DNA of 64,000 nt from Actinomycetospora cinnamomea (GCF_003096675.1 NZ_QEKW01000001.1:124001-188000); one strand, 5' to 3'. Counted from the first letter of the stretch, positions 46,398 to 55,518 are shown. Numbers and translations are program-made. Notes: a model not told the origin generated them from the letters alone.

Positions 46398-47138
46398 ATG
46401 GCGCCGATGAGCGCCGACCCCGCCCGCACGCTCGCGCTGCTGTGGCGCGAGCCCGATCGCGCCCGTTCCCGCGGACCTCGCCGCGGGCTCGACGTCGACA
46501 CCGTGGTCGCGGCCACCACGGCGCTCCTCGACGCCCACGGCGCCGAGGCGCTGACCATGCGCCGGCTCGCCACCGAGCTCGGCGTGGCGCCGATGACGCT
46601 CTACACCTACGTCCCCGGACGCGAGGCCCTGCTCGACCTGGCCCTCGACGCCGCCTACGCCGCGATGCCGCGCACGAACACCGCGGGACGCCCGTGGCGC
46701 GAGCGACTGACCGCCGTGGCCGAGGACAACCGCGCCCTGCACCGGGCCCACCCGTGGACGGCGCACGCCGACCCGTCCCGGCCGGTCCTCGGGCCGGGCG
46801 AGACGGCCAAGTACGAGCACGAGCTGGCCGCCTGCGACGACCTCGCCGTGCTGGCGAGCCTCGACGACGTCGACCTTGACGCCGCGCTGACCTTCCTGCT
46901 CGACTTCTGCCGCGCCGCCGCCCGCGCCGAGCAGGACGCGGGGCCCGAGGACCCGCAGGCGTGGTGGTCGGCCCGCGAGCCGGTGCTGGCCCGCGTCCTC
47001 GACCCCGAGCGCTACCCCCGGGCCGTGCGCGTCGGCGCGGCCGCCGGCGCCGCGGCGGGAGCGGCGCGCGACCCGGAACGGGCGTGGCGCTTCGGCCTGG
47101 AGCGGGTGCTGGACGGCCTGGGAGCGCTCGTCAGCTGA
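46398..47138 (+). CDS. TetR family transcriptional regulator
   Basis: A 246-residue repressor. The helix-turn-helix is ALTMRRLATELGVAPMTLYT at about residues 52-71, preceded by TVVAATTALLDAHGA. The ligand-binding C-terminal part (LTAVAEDNRALHRAHPWTAH, ALTFLLDFCRAAARAEQD) resembles the TetR_C class of tetracycline-type repressors. ATG 46398 or 46407 can start it. It is divergent from the VOC gene across the GTAC operator. Its stop overlaps the 3' end of the convergent MFS gene by 8 nt. The likely role is control of the VOC-GNAT pair; its ligand is unknown. Confidence 0.9.
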   Translation: MAPMSADPARTLALLWREPDRARSRGPRRGLDVDTVVAATTALLDAHGAEALTMRRLATELGVAPMTLYTYVPGREALLDLALDAAYAAMPRTNTAGRPWRERLTAVAEDNRALHRAHPWTAHADPSRPVLGPGETAKYEHELAACDDLAVLASLDDVDLDAALTFLLDFCRAAARAEQDAGPEDPQAWWSAREPVLARVLDPERYPRAVRVGAAAGAAAGAARDPERAWRFGLERVLDGLGALVS

Positions 47139-48336
47139 GCACGTGCCGGTCGCGGCCGGCGCCGATGCCCATGAGCACGGTGGGCACGACGAGCACGGTC
47201 ATCACCAGCAGCGGCACGGTCCAGCCGCCGGTGAGGTCGTGCAGCGCGCCGAGTCCCGACGGACCGACGGCAGCCAGCGTGTACCCGACGCCCTGGGCCA
47301 TCGCCGAGAGCTCCGCGGTGTGGGCGGTGTCGGGCGAGCGCAGGGTGATCAGGAGCAGCCCCATCGCGATCATCGAGCCCTGGGCGACGCCGACCAGCAC
47401 CATCCACAGTGCCGGGACGGTCGCGGGCGCGAGGATCAACCCGGCGTAGCCCGCGACGTAGAAGGCGCACAGGACCGTGATCAGGCCGCTCTGGCTGCGC
47501 CGGCGCATGGCCAGCGACGGCATGGTCGCGGAGAAGACCAGCCCGACGACGCCCGCGAGCGAGAGCAGCAGCCCGGCCTCGGCGGGGCTGCGGCCGGCGT
47601 CGACGTAGATGGTCGGGATCCAGGCCGACGTCGCGTAGAACTGCAGGGACTGCAGCCCCATGAACAGCGTCACCTGCCAGGCCAGCGGGTCGCGCACCAT
47701 CGCCCGGCGCATCGCGGCGCCCTCCCCCGGTGGCTCCGGGGGCACCGTCCGCCGCCGGGCGCGGGGCACCCACACGACGAGCGTCACGAGGGTGAGCAGC
47801 CCCCACAGTCCGAGCGTGAGCCGCCAGTCCAGCCCCGTGACGCGTTGCAGCGGCACGGTGACGGCCGCCGCCAGCGCCCCGCCGCCGGTCAGCACCATCG
47901 AGTACGCGCCGGTCATCGCCCCCGTGCGGTGGGGGAAGTCCCGCTTGACCAGTGTCGGCAGCGACACGTTGCCCACCGCGATCGCCGTCCCGACCAGCAC
48001 GCTGCCGGCGAGGATGACGGCGAGCACGTCGACCAGGCGCAGCGCGATGCCCGCGGCGAGCACGAGCATGGCGGTCACGAGCAGGCGCTCGAGGCCCCAG
48101 CGCCGGGCCAGCCGCGGGGCGACGGGCGCGAGCAGCCCGAAGCAGAGCACCGGCAGGCTCGTGAGCAGCCCGGCCACCCCGCTGGAGATGCCGAGGTCGG
48201 CCTGGGCCTGGTCGACCAGCGGCGCCACCCCGACCACCGGCGGGCGGAGGTTCGCCGCGAGCAGCAGCACCGCGAACGCGGCGAGGGCACCGCCGGGACG
48301 GACCGCGGCCGGTGCGCTGGAGGCCGGGGCGCTCAC
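47131..48336 (-). CDS. MFS transporter, CynX/NimT-like
   Basis: A 401-residue transporter with about 12 transmembrane helices. The N-terminal LLLAANLRPPVVGVAPLVDQ and the loop GLLTSLPVLCFGLLAPVAPR are typical of the CynX/NimT (cyanate and 2-nitroimidazole) subfamily. The central loop (RRRTVPPEPPGEGAAMRRAM) is cytoplasmic. The substrate is not predictable; efflux or uptake of small organic compounds is likely. GTG 48336 overlaps the patatin stop (GTGA), so the two are translationally coupled. It is convergent with tetR. Confidence 0.9.
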   Translation of the reverse strand: MSAPASSAPAAVRPGGALAAFAVLLLAANLRPPVVGVAPLVDQAQADLGISSGVAGLLTSLPVLCFGLLAPVAPRLARRWGLERLLVTAMLVLAAGIALRLVDVLAVILAGSVLVGTAIAVGNVSLPTLVKRDFPHRTGAMTGAYSMVLTGGGALAAAVTVPLQRVTGLDWRLTLGLWGLLTLVTLVVWVPRARRRTVPPEPPGEGAAMRRAMVRDPLAWQVTLFMGLQSLQFYATSAWIPTIYVDAGRSPAEAGLLLSLAGVVGLVFSATMPSLAMRRRSQSGLITVLCAFYVAGYAGLILAPATVPALWMVLVGVAQGSMIAMGLLLITLRSPDTAHTAELSAMAQGVGYTLAAVGPSGLGALHDLTGGWTVPLLVMTVLVVPTVLMGIGAGRDRHVLS

Positions 48337-49256
48337 ACCCAGCGCCGCGCGACCTCGTCGGCGGCGGCCCGTCCCTGCGCACGACCCGCGCGGGCCGAGG
48401 CCGGCATCGTCGACGGGTCCAGGACGTTCGTGCCGAAGGCCGCCACGGACTCCTCGTCCGCGACGATCGCCACCGCGTCGGTGTCCGGGTGCTGCTCCTG
48501 GCGGTGCTCGATCTCCTGGGCCACCGACCGGAACGGCCCGCCCGCGGGCGGATCGAGCGGCGCGACGACGAGCACGCGGTCGGCCGGGCCCCGGATCTCG
48601 AACCCGTCGTCGTCGGCACGCGCCACGTGCACCACCGACGCGACCCCGCCGTCCATGTAGCGCCGGCGGCCGGCCGTCATCGGCGGCCACACCCCGGGCA
48701 CGGCGCAGCTCGCCGCCACGGCGTCGACCAGCGTGACCCGCGCGTCGCGGGTGAAGACGGCGAGCTCGCCGGTCTCCGCGTCGACGGCGGAGATCCGCAG
48801 GTCCGTCGCGGGCCACTCCTTGACGGGCAGCCGGACGTCGATGACGGCGCGCCGCTCGGACTCCGGCGGCGTCTCCGCCGAGAGCGCCCAGGTGCCCAGG
48901 CGCGCCCGCATCTCCCCGGCGTCGCGGGCGCCGGACATCGCGGCGGCGATCTCGGCGCCCAGGGCCTCCATGTCGAGAGCGGCGGGCCGCCCGGTGGTGT
49001 CGGCCGACCGCCCGTTGAGGTGCTCCTCGTGCACCGCCGCGAGGTCAACCCCCGTGGTCAGGAGGGCGCCGACGACGCTGCCGGCGGAGGTGCCCACGAC
49101 GCGGTCGGCGAGCGAGAGGTTGACGCCGGCCTCGGCCAGCCCGACCAGCACGCCCACCTCCCACGCGATGCCGGCGAGGCCGCCCCCGCCGAGGACGAGG
49201 GCACGGACGGGTGACGAGGGAGCGTCGGCGGTCACCGCGCCACCTTCCTCCGCCAT
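48333..49256 (-). CDS. Patatin-like phospholipase
   Basis: A 307-residue lipid acyl hydrolase. The oxyanion loop is LVLGGGGLAGIAWEVGVL, the nucleophile is GTSAGS (Ser near residue 57) and the catalytic Asp is in YMDGGVASVV (near 205), giving the Ser-Asp dyad of the patatin fold. No signal peptide, so it acts in the cytoplasm or on the inner membrane face. The ATG start at 49256 is normal. Its stop overlaps the MFS start. A phospholipase-transporter pair could act in lipid turnover or release, but nothing proves a joint role. Confidence 0.9.
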   Translation of the reverse strand: MAEEGGAVTADAPSSPVRALVLGGGGLAGIAWEVGVLVGLAEAGVNLSLADRVVGTSAGSVVGALLTTGVDLAAVHEEHLNGRSADTTGRPAALDMEALGAEIAAAMSGARDAGEMRARLGTWALSAETPPESERRAVIDVRLPVKEWPATDLRISAVDAETGELAVFTRDARVTLVDAVAASCAVPGVWPPMTAGRRRYMDGGVASVVHVARADDDGFEIRGPADRVLVVAPLDPPAGGPFRSVAQEIEHRQEQHPDTDAVAIVADEESVAAFGTNVLDPSTMPASARAGRAQGRAAADEVARRWV

Positions 49257-49311
49257 CCCGACGCCCGCACGGGCGGTGTCCGGGTTCGAGCGTGTGGCGT
49301 TGCGGACACTG

Positions 49312-49340
49312 GATGACAGCGATGGCCCACCGCTGACATC
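49312..49340. terminator. Hairpin after ppsA
   Basis: GATGACAGCG and CGCTGACATC pair with one mismatch around a 9-nt loop, 40 nt downstream of the ppsA stop on its strand. Phrases such as GATGTCAGCGGTG also occur at the 39.9 kb hairpin, so the two may be related elements. Confidence 0.5.
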
Positions 49341-49380
49341 ACAAACCCGGCGTGTCGCGCGCCCGGGCGTGGCGGGGCGG

Positions 49381-51762
49381 TCACGTCGTGCGGGACTCGG
49401 CCTCGGCGACGCGTTCGACGACGGTGAGGACGCTGTCGGGGTTGAGCGACATCGAGTCGATGCCCGCCTCGACGAGGAACTCCGCGAGGTCGGGGTGGTC
49501 GCTCGGGCCCTGGCCGCAGATGCCGACGTAGCGGCCCTTGGCGTGCGCGGCCTCGATCAGCATCGTGATCATCTTCTTGACGGCGGGGTTGCGCTCGTCG
49601 AACAGGTGGGTCAGGCGGTCGTCGTCGCGTCCGATGCCCAGGGTCAGCTGGGTCAGGTCGTTGGAGCCGATGGAGAACCCGTCGAAGCGGTCGGCGAACT
49701 CGTCGGCCTGCAGGATGTTCGACGGGATCTCCGCCATCACGTAGACCTGCAGGTCGTCGCGGCCCCGCTCCAGGCCGTACTGCGCCATCGTCTCCAGCAC
49801 CCGGTCGGCCTCCTCCGGCGTGCGGCAGAACGGCACCATCACGACGACGTTGGTGAAGCCCATCGTCGTGCGCACGCGCTCGAGCGCCCGGCACTCCAAC
49901 GCGAACGCCTCGCGGTAGTCGTCGCTGTCGTAGCGCGACGCCCCGCGCCAGCCCAGCATCGGGTTCTCCTCGTCGGGCTCGAACTGCGTCCCGCCGATGA
50001 GCCCCGCGTACTCGTTGGTCTTGAAGTCCGACAGCCGCACCACGACCGGCTCCGGGTACTGCGACGCCGCGATCGTCGCGATGCCGTGCGCCAGGTGGTC
50101 GACGAAGTACTCGCCCTTGTCCTCCCAGCCCGCGGTCAGCTCCTCGATCTGCCGGCGCGCGTCGGGGTCGGACACCTCGTCGAGGTGCAGCAGCGCCAGC
50201 GGGTGGGCCTGGATCACGTTGTTGACCAGGTACTCCATGCGCGCGAGCCCGATGCCGTGCGCGGGCAGGCGCCACCACTGCATCGCCGCGGCGGGGCTGC
50301 CGATGTTCATCATCACGCGCGTGCGGGTCTGCGGCACCGCCTCGAGGTCGAGCTCGCGCTCGGAGAACGCGAGGATGCCGTCGTAGACGTGCCCCTCGTC
50401 GCCCTCGACGCACGACAGCGTCACCTCGCGGCCGTCGGCGAGGACCTCGGTCGCGTCCTGGGTGCCGACCACCGCCGGCACCCCGAGCTCGCGGCTCACG
50501 ATCGCTGCGTGCGACGTGCGCCCACCGCGGTCGGTGACGATGCCGGCGGCGCGCTTCATGATCGGCACCCAGTCGGGGTCGGTCATGCTCGTGACCAGGA
50601 CCTTGCCGTCGGAGAAGCGGTCGGCGTCCTCGGCCGAGGAGATCATCTGGACCTCGCCGGCGGCCACCGCCTGCCCGATCGCGAGCCCGGAGACGAGCAG
50701 CTCGCCGGTCTCGTCGAGGCTGAACGTCGACAGCGTCCCGGCGCCCGCGCGCGACTGCACGGTCTCGGGACGCGCCTGGACCACGAACAGCTCGCCGGTG
50801 CGGCCGTCCTTGGCCCACTCGACGTCCATCGGGCGGTCGTAGTGGCGCTCGATCACCGCGCCCCACCGGGCGAGGTGGAGCACCTCGTCGTCGGTGAGGA
50901 CGAGCGTGCGGCGCTCCTCTTCGGTGGTGTCGACGTTGACGGTGGGCGCGTCGCCGGAGTCGGTGTAGACGCGCTTGCGCTCCTTGGCCCCGACGGTGCG
51001 GGCCAGGATCGGGACGAGGCCCTCGGAGTCGAGGAACGGCTTGTAGACCGTCCACTGGTCCGGGGTCACCTCACCGCCGACGACGTTCTCGCCGAGCCCC
51101 CACGCGCCGTTGATGATCGCGGTGTCGGGGAAGCCGGTGTCGGTGTCGATGGTGAACATCACCCCGGCGCTCGCGAGATCGGAGCGCACCATCTTCTGCA
51201 CCCCGATCGACAGCGCGACCTCATCGTGGTCGAACCCCTGCTCGACGCGGTAGCTGATCGCCCGGTCGGTGAACAGCGACGCGTAGCAGTCCTTGCACGC
51301 GGCGAGCAGCGCGTCGGCGCCCACGACGTTGAGGTAGGTGTCCTGCTGGCCGGCGAAGCTCGCCTCGGGGAGGTCCTCGGCGGTGGCGCTGCTGCGCACC
51401 GCGACGTCGACGTCGGTCGTGTCGTAGCGCTTGCCGAGCTCCTCGTAGGCCGCGCGGATCGCGTCCGCCGTGGCCTGCGGGAACTCGGCGGCGTCGAACA
51501 GGTCGCGGACGGCCTGCCCGGCGTCGGCGAGCTCGCGCCGCCCGTCGGCGAGCTCGCCCAGGATGCCGCGGATCTCCGCGTCCAGGCCGTTGGCCTCGAC
51601 GAACGAGCGGAAGGCCGCCGCGGTGGTCGCGAACCCACCGGGTACCCGGATGCCCTGACCGGTCAGGTTGGCGATCATCTCGCCGAGCGAGGCGTTCTTG
51701 CCGCCCACCTCCTCGACGTCGCCCGCACCGACCGTCTCGAGCCATCGGACCTCGTCCGCCAC
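49381..51762 (-). CDS. ppsA: Phosphoenolpyruvate synthase
   Basis: A 793-residue three-domain enzyme converting pyruvate, ATP and water to PEP, AMP and phosphate for gluconeogenesis. The ATP-grasp part starts VEEVGGKNASLGEMIANLTG. The phosphohistidine domain is DRGGRTSHAAIVSRELGVPA (catalytic His near residue 420). The C-terminal PEP/pyruvate barrel has GFSIGSNDLTQLTLGIGRDD and YVGICGQGPSD. Length is standard. GTG 51762 is preceded by GGAGGAGG, which decides it over the longer frame. Its presence fits growth on acetate together with acs, though they are not adjacent. Confidence 0.96.
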   Translation of the reverse strand: MADEVRWLETVGAGDVEEVGGKNASLGEMIANLTGQGIRVPGGFATTAAAFRSFVEANGLDAEIRGILGELADGRRELADAGQAVRDLFDAAEFPQATADAIRAAYEELGKRYDTTDVDVAVRSSATAEDLPEASFAGQQDTYLNVVGADALLAACKDCYASLFTDRAISYRVEQGFDHDEVALSIGVQKMVRSDLASAGVMFTIDTDTGFPDTAIINGAWGLGENVVGGEVTPDQWTVYKPFLDSEGLVPILARTVGAKERKRVYTDSGDAPTVNVDTTEEERRTLVLTDDEVLHLARWGAVIERHYDRPMDVEWAKDGRTGELFVVQARPETVQSRAGAGTLSTFSLDETGELLVSGLAIGQAVAAGEVQMISSAEDADRFSDGKVLVTSMTDPDWVPIMKRAAGIVTDRGGRTSHAAIVSRELGVPAVVGTQDATEVLADGREVTLSCVEGDEGHVYDGILAFSERELDLEAVPQTRTRVMMNIGSPAAAMQWWRLPAHGIGLARMEYLVNNVIQAHPLALLHLDEVSDPDARRQIEELTAGWEDKGEYFVDHLAHGIATIAASQYPEPVVVRLSDFKTNEYAGLIGGTQFEPDEENPMLGWRGASRYDSDDYREAFALECRALERVRTTMGFTNVVVMVPFCRTPEEADRVLETMAQYGLERGRDDLQVYVMAEIPSNILQADEFADRFDGFSIGSNDLTQLTLGIGRDDDRLTHLFDERNPAVKKMITMLIEAAHAKGRYVGICGQGPSDHPDLAEFLVEAGIDSMSLNPDSVLTVVERVAEAESRTT

Positions 51763-51834
51763 CGCGTCCTCCTCCGTCGAGGCCGGGTGCACCGCCGCTG
51801 TCGCGACGGTTGCGCACGCCCGAACCACCGAGCG

Positions 51835-51863
51835 GTTTCCCCCATGTGGCACCCGGGGGAAAC
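51835..51863 (-). terminator. Hairpin after the HipA-DUF3037 operon
   Basis: GTTTCCCCC and GGGGGAAAC form a perfect 9-bp stem with an 11-nt loop, 12 nt past the DUF3037 stop and before ppsA. Confidence 0.75.
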
Positions 51864-51874
51864 GCGGGAGCGAT

Positions 51875-52249
51875 TCAGGAGGGCGGGCGCACCAACCGGG
51901 CGGCCAGGCGGTCGATCTCGGCGTCCGGGTCGGCGGTGAGCCCGGTGTGCACGGGGCCGGGCTGGAGGACGGTGCTGCGCGGTGCGGTCAGCCAGCGGAA
52001 GCGCTCGCCGGGCGAGAGCGCCCCGGCCGGTCCCTCGCCGCGCACCGCCCGCTCCCACGCGTCCAGGGCGTCGGTCAGGGCCTCGAGGTCGACGCCCGGG
52101 GCGAGCGCGCGCACGCGGTCGGCGTCGAGGTGGGCGCGAACGGCGAGATGCTCGCGATGGCGGCAGTACAGCAGCACCGCGACGTTGACGAGCTCCCCGC
52201 GCTCGATGTCGGGCACCACCCGCACCAGCGCGTACTCGAAGGTGTCCAT
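51875..52249 (-). CDS. DUF3037 domain protein
   Basis: A 124-residue protein of the DUF3037 family. It begins FEYALVRVVPDIERGELVNV with VAVLLYCRHREHLAVRAHLD following, then a helical rest. It starts 8 nt after the HipA-like gene stop on the same strand. DUF3037 is repeatedly encoded with HipA-like kinases, suggesting a functional pair, but no biochemical role is known to me. ATG 52249 begins MDTFEYALV. Confidence 0.85.
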   Translation of the reverse strand: MDTFEYALVRVVPDIERGELVNVAVLLYCRHREHLAVRAHLDADRVRALAPGVDLEALTDALDAWERAVRGEGPAGALSPGERFRWLTAPRSTVLQPGPVHTGLTADPDAEIDRLAARLVRPPS

Positions 52250-52257
52250 CGCTGCGG

Positions 52258-52998
52258 TCACGTCGGCACCCACGCCTCCCGGGCGGCCAGCCGCGCGAGC
52301 AGGTGATCGACGTACGCCGCGCGGGTGGCGCCGGGCTCCTCGTCGAGCCACACCTCGGGGACGACGTCCACCACATCGGTGAGCAGGCCGCGGTCGACGC
52401 GCCCGGCCAGCTCGGCGTCGGCCTCGGCGCGGGCGGTCGCCACGGGCGCGAGGACGTGGTCGCCCGTGTCGTAGGGCCTGGCGACGACGGTCGCCGCCCG
52501 GGCCCAGGAGTGGTGGAAGTACAGGCAGGCACCGTGATCGATCAGCCAGAGGTCGCGGTGCCAGCGCAGCAGGTTGGGGTTGCGCCACGAGCGGTCGACG
52601 TTCTCGACGAACGCGTCGAACCACAGCACCCGCGACGCCTCGAGCGCGTCGACGCGGTGCGCGACCGGGTCGAACCCGATGGCGCCGGGCAGGAAGTCGA
52701 GGCCGAGGTTCTCCCCGCCGCTGCGCGCGAGGAGCTCCTGGACCTCCCAGTCGGGCTCGGACCGGGCGATGACGGGGTCGAGGTCGAGCACCACGAGCTC
52801 GGGCACCCGCAGGCCGAGCCGCCGCCCGAGCTCGCCCGCGACGATCTCGGCGACGAGCGCCTTCGGGCCCTGCCCCGCCCCGGTGAACTTGGCGACGTAG
52901 GTGCCCAGGTCGTCCGCCTCGACCAGCCCCGGCAGGGAGCCCCCCTCGCGCAGCGGCGTCACGTACCGGGTGGCCCTGACCCGGCGCAGCGCTGACAC
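52258..52998 (-). CDS. HipA-family kinase-like protein
   Basis: A 246-residue protein with a HipA-like kinase fold. Nucleotide-binding Lys is likely in LGTYVAKFTGAGQGPKALVA, with acidic VPELVVLDLDPVIARSE. The catalytic region is FDAFVENVDRSWRNPNLLRW (Asp-Arg/Asn pattern near residue 130), and the metal-binding DxG-like site is DLWLIDHGACLYFHH. It is much shorter than the 440-residue HipA toxin and lacks its N-terminal couple domain. A role as toxin, or as kinase of a small molecule or protein, cannot be decided. It forms an operon with DUF3037, and a nucleotidyltransferase-like gene lies 29 nt upstream. Confidence 0.8.
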   Translation of the reverse strand: MSALRRVRATRYVTPLREGGSLPGLVEADDLGTYVAKFTGAGQGPKALVAEIVAGELGRRLGLRVPELVVLDLDPVIARSEPDWEVQELLARSGGENLGLDFLPGAIGFDPVAHRVDALEASRVLWFDAFVENVDRSWRNPNLLRWHRDLWLIDHGACLYFHHSWARAATVVARPYDTGDHVLAPVATARAEADAELAGRVDRGLLTDVVDVVPEVWLDEEPGATRAAYVDHLLARLAAREAWVPT

Positions 52999-53027
52999 CG
53001 GTCCATCCTGGCGGGCCGTCCGCGCCC

Positions 53028-53630
53028 TCAGCGCTCCGGGGTGACCTCGTGCTCGACCGCGGGCGCGACCCCGATGCGGCGCAGCAGGAACAGGCACGCG
53101 ACGGCGATGTCGTTCCACGCGGTGGCCGCCTCGGCCCGCGACCAGTCGATCTTCTCGCGCAACGCGCGCGCCGTCGGCAGCACCTTCGACAGGTCGCACG
53201 CGTGCTCGTTGAGCGCCGCCAGCTTGCCGATCAGCAGGTCGGTGGCGTCGAGGACCGGCATCTGCACCGACAGGACCTCCTGCTCGCCGGCCCGGGCGAG
53301 CAGCTCCTCGTCCACGGGCTCGCCGGCGAGGCGGAACAGCACGTCCACCAGCGCGCCGTCGCTGTAGACCTTGAACAGCCAGTCCTCGGGCGGCTGACGC
53401 ACGTCCAGGCCGGCCTCGGCGAGCACCTCCGCGGCCCGCCCGGCCTCGGCCTCGGCGACGACGAAGTCGACGTCGTTCTCCGGCTCCGGCCCGCCGAGCG
53501 CCCACCCGGCGTAGCCGCCGGCCAGCGCGAACCCGACGCCGCCGTGACGCAGGGCCACCGCGACGCGTTTGAGCGCCTCGCGGCGTCCGTGCCCGTCCGG
53601 CGGGTGCTCGGCAGCGGCCAGGTCGCTCAC
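53028..53630 (-). CDS. Nucleotidyltransferase-fold protein
   Basis: A 200-residue protein related to nucleotidyltransferases of the polymerase-beta superfamily. The motif FALAGGYAGWALGGPEPENDV followed by DFVV matches GG(x)n[DE]x[DE], with Asp in NDVDFVV as metal ligands. DWLFKVYSDGALVDVLFRL supplies the third acidic residue. The helical C-terminus (ATDLLIGKLAALNEHACDLS) resembles DUF6036-like proteins. ATG 53630. It lies just upstream of, and on the same strand as, the HipA-like gene. Minimal nucleotidyltransferases often serve as antitoxin or toxin partners. Confidence 0.75.
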   Translation of the reverse strand: MSDLAAAEHPPDGHGRREALKRVAVALRHGGVGFALAGGYAGWALGGPEPENDVDFVVAEAEAGRAAEVLAEAGLDVRQPPEDWLFKVYSDGALVDVLFRLAGEPVDEELLARAGEQEVLSVQMPVLDATDLLIGKLAALNEHACDLSKVLPTARALREKIDWSRAEAATAWNDIAVACLFLLRRIGVAPAVEHEVTPER

Positions 53631-53683
53631 CCCGAGGGCACTACCCCGGCTGATCGAGAGCGAACCGGGGCACCCTGGGCGGC

Positions 53684-54442
53684 GTGCGACTGGGGACCTG
53701 GAACGTGCTGCACGGCGCCGCGACGGCCACCGGCCCGGCCGACGTCGACGGCTTCGCCACCGCGGTCGGCGCGCTCGACGTCGACGTGCTGGGGCTGCAG
53801 GAGGTGGACCGTGCCCAGCCCCGGTCCGGCGGCGCCGACCTCACCGGGATCGCGGCCACGGCGATGGGGGCCGGCGAGCACCGGTTCGCCGCGACGCTGC
53901 TCGGCATGCCGGGCGACTGGGCGCCGTCCCCCGACAGCGAGCCCGGCGACACCCCGGCCTACGGGATCGCGCTCGTCTCGCGGCTGCCGGTGACCGATTG
54001 GCGGGTCCTGCCGCTGCCCCGCCTGCCCCGCCGGGTGCCGCTCCTGCTCGGGCGCCCGCGGCGCTGGGTGTGGGTCCGCGACGAGCCGCGCACGGCCGTG
54101 GCCGCCCGCGTGGTCGGCCCGCACGGGCCGGTCACCGTCGCGACCACCCACCTGTCGTTCATCCCGGGCTGGAACCTCGTCCAGTTGCGTCACCTCGCGC
54201 GCGCCCTGCGCGGTGACGGACCGGTGGTGCTCACCGGCGACCTCAACCTCGGGGTCCGGCGGGCCCGGCTCGCCAGCGGCCTGCGGGGGCTCGTGACCGG
54301 CCAGACGTTCCCTGCCCACGCGCCGGTCCGCCAGATCGACCACCTGCTCGGGCGCGGCGTCGTCGCCTCCGCCCCGCGCGTGCACCACCCGCCCCTCTCG
54401 GATCACCGCGCGCTGTCCGCCACCGTGGTGCCGGAGGGCTGA
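53684..54442 (+). CDS. Endonuclease/exonuclease/phosphatase family hydrolase
   Basis: A 252-residue EEP-fold metal-dependent hydrolase. Motifs in order are LGTWNVLHG at the start, LGLQEVDRAQP (Glu near residue 40), TVATTHLSFIPG, LTGDLNLG and PLSDHRALSATV (Asp-His near the end). The fold serves DNases, sphingomyelinases and phosphoinositide phosphatases; no signal peptide is seen and the substrate is unknown. GTG 53684 begins at the first strand. It is divergent from the nucleotidyltransferase-like gene and convergent with the broken SARP gene. Confidence 0.9.
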   Translation: MRLGTWNVLHGAATATGPADVDGFATAVGALDVDVLGLQEVDRAQPRSGGADLTGIAATAMGAGEHRFAATLLGMPGDWAPSPDSEPGDTPAYGIALVSRLPVTDWRVLPLPRLPRRVPLLLGRPRRWVWVRDEPRTAVAARVVGPHGPVTVATTHLSFIPGWNLVQLRHLARALRGDGPVVLTGDLNLGVRRARLASGLRGLVTGQTFPAHAPVRQIDHLLGRGVVASAPRVHHPPLSDHRALSATVVPEG

Positions 54443-54459
54443 GACGGCACCGGCTGCGG

Positions 54460-54511
54460 GAGCGAGGGTCACCCTGGCTGCGTGGGGGACAGCGAAGGCG
54501 TCCCTCGGCTC
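54460..54511. terminator. Intergenic hairpin, repeat-family member R2
   Basis: Outer arms GAGC-GAGGG and CCCTC-GGCTC pair around a partly paired centre between convergent genes. The left half (54461-54484) matches the element at 6037-6060 almost base for base. Confidence 0.6.
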
Positions 54512-54540
54512 CGCGACGTGGCGCCCGCGAGGGCCGCCGG

Positions 54541-55481
54541 TCAGACTCCGTCCTCGCGCGCGTCGCACAGACGGGAACGCAGGCCCGCGACCTCGGCACG
54601 CCAGTGCGGGGCGTCGAGGCGCTCGGCGAGGGCGTCGGCACGGTCGAGGGCGGCACCCGCCTCGCGGGGCTCGCCCGCGGCGAGCGCGGCGCGGGCGAGG
54701 ACGAGGTCGACGGGCGCGAGGACGAGCTGGCCGTTCACGGTGTGCACCAGCCGGCCGCTCCACGGCGCGAGGTCGGCGCGGGTGCGGCGCAGGACGGCGC
54801 CGTCGCCGAGGCGGGCGGCGGCGAGGCACTGCAGCGCGGTGTCGAGCAACCACGTGCCCTCCCGCGGCCGCTGCGGCACCGGCCAGGCCGCCCGCGCGCG
54901 GTCCCCGAGGCCCGCATCGAGGCGGGCGTGCACGAGCAGCACCGCGACCCGCCGCGATCGCGGCCTCGCCGCCGAGCTCGGCCGCGGCGGTGCGGCTGGC
55001 GACCAGCCGGTCGATCTCGGCCGCGGCCCAGGGCTGGTCGGCGGACGCGGCGTAGGGCGGGCCGGTCCAGCGGGTCCGCGCGCGCTCGAGGTGGGCGAGG
55101 GCGGCGGCCGGGTCGCCCTCGGCGAGCGCGCGGCGGGCGGCCGCGACGAGGGCGACGTCGTGCCACGCGTCGACCGCCTCGACAGGGGAGATCGAGCCGG
55201 TAGCCCGGCGCCGCGCTGACCAGCACGGTCGCCGGTCGACGCGGTCCGCGGTCGGGTTCGAGCACCCACCGCAGGTGGGAGACGTAGGCCTGCAGCGCGC
55301 CCACCGGCCGCGGCGGCGGCTCGCCCGCCCACAGGTCCTCGACGAACCGCTCGGTCGGCACCACCGCTCCGCCGGCGGCCACGAGCAGCGCGAGCACCGC
55401 GCGCTGCCGGGGCCCGCCGAGGTCTAGACGCCGGCCGTCGAGGTGCGCACGCACCTCGCCCAGCACGCCGATCTCGAGCAC
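54541..55481 (-). pseudogene. SARP/AfsR-family regulator (BTAD domain) with two frameshifts
   Basis: A GTG at 55481 opens MLEIGVLGEVRAHLDGRRLD, with the winged-helix DNA-binding part GPRQRAVLALLVAAGG and ALQAYVSHLRWVLEPDRG, then APGYRLDLP. There the frame breaks: an extra base near 55184 moves the bacterial transcriptional activation domain (VEAVDAWHDVALVAAARRAL, ARTRWTGPPYAA, EIDRLVASRTAAAELG) into the next frame. A second +1 near 54948-54950 moves the rest (VAVLLVHARLDAGLGD to LCDAREDGV) into the third frame, ending at 54541. All three parts read as one intact SARP when joined. Either a pseudogene or two base-calling errors. Intact SARPs activate secondary-metabolite genes. Confidence 0.8.
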
Positions 55482-55518
55482 GTCGCCAGGCTACGGCGAT
55501 CATGCTCGCGGCCCGGGG

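Noticed and set aside
49285-49300. GGGTTCGAG in the gap after ppsA, resembling a tRNA T-arm
   Set aside because: The flanking 5-nt arms do not pair and no other tRNA parts are present.
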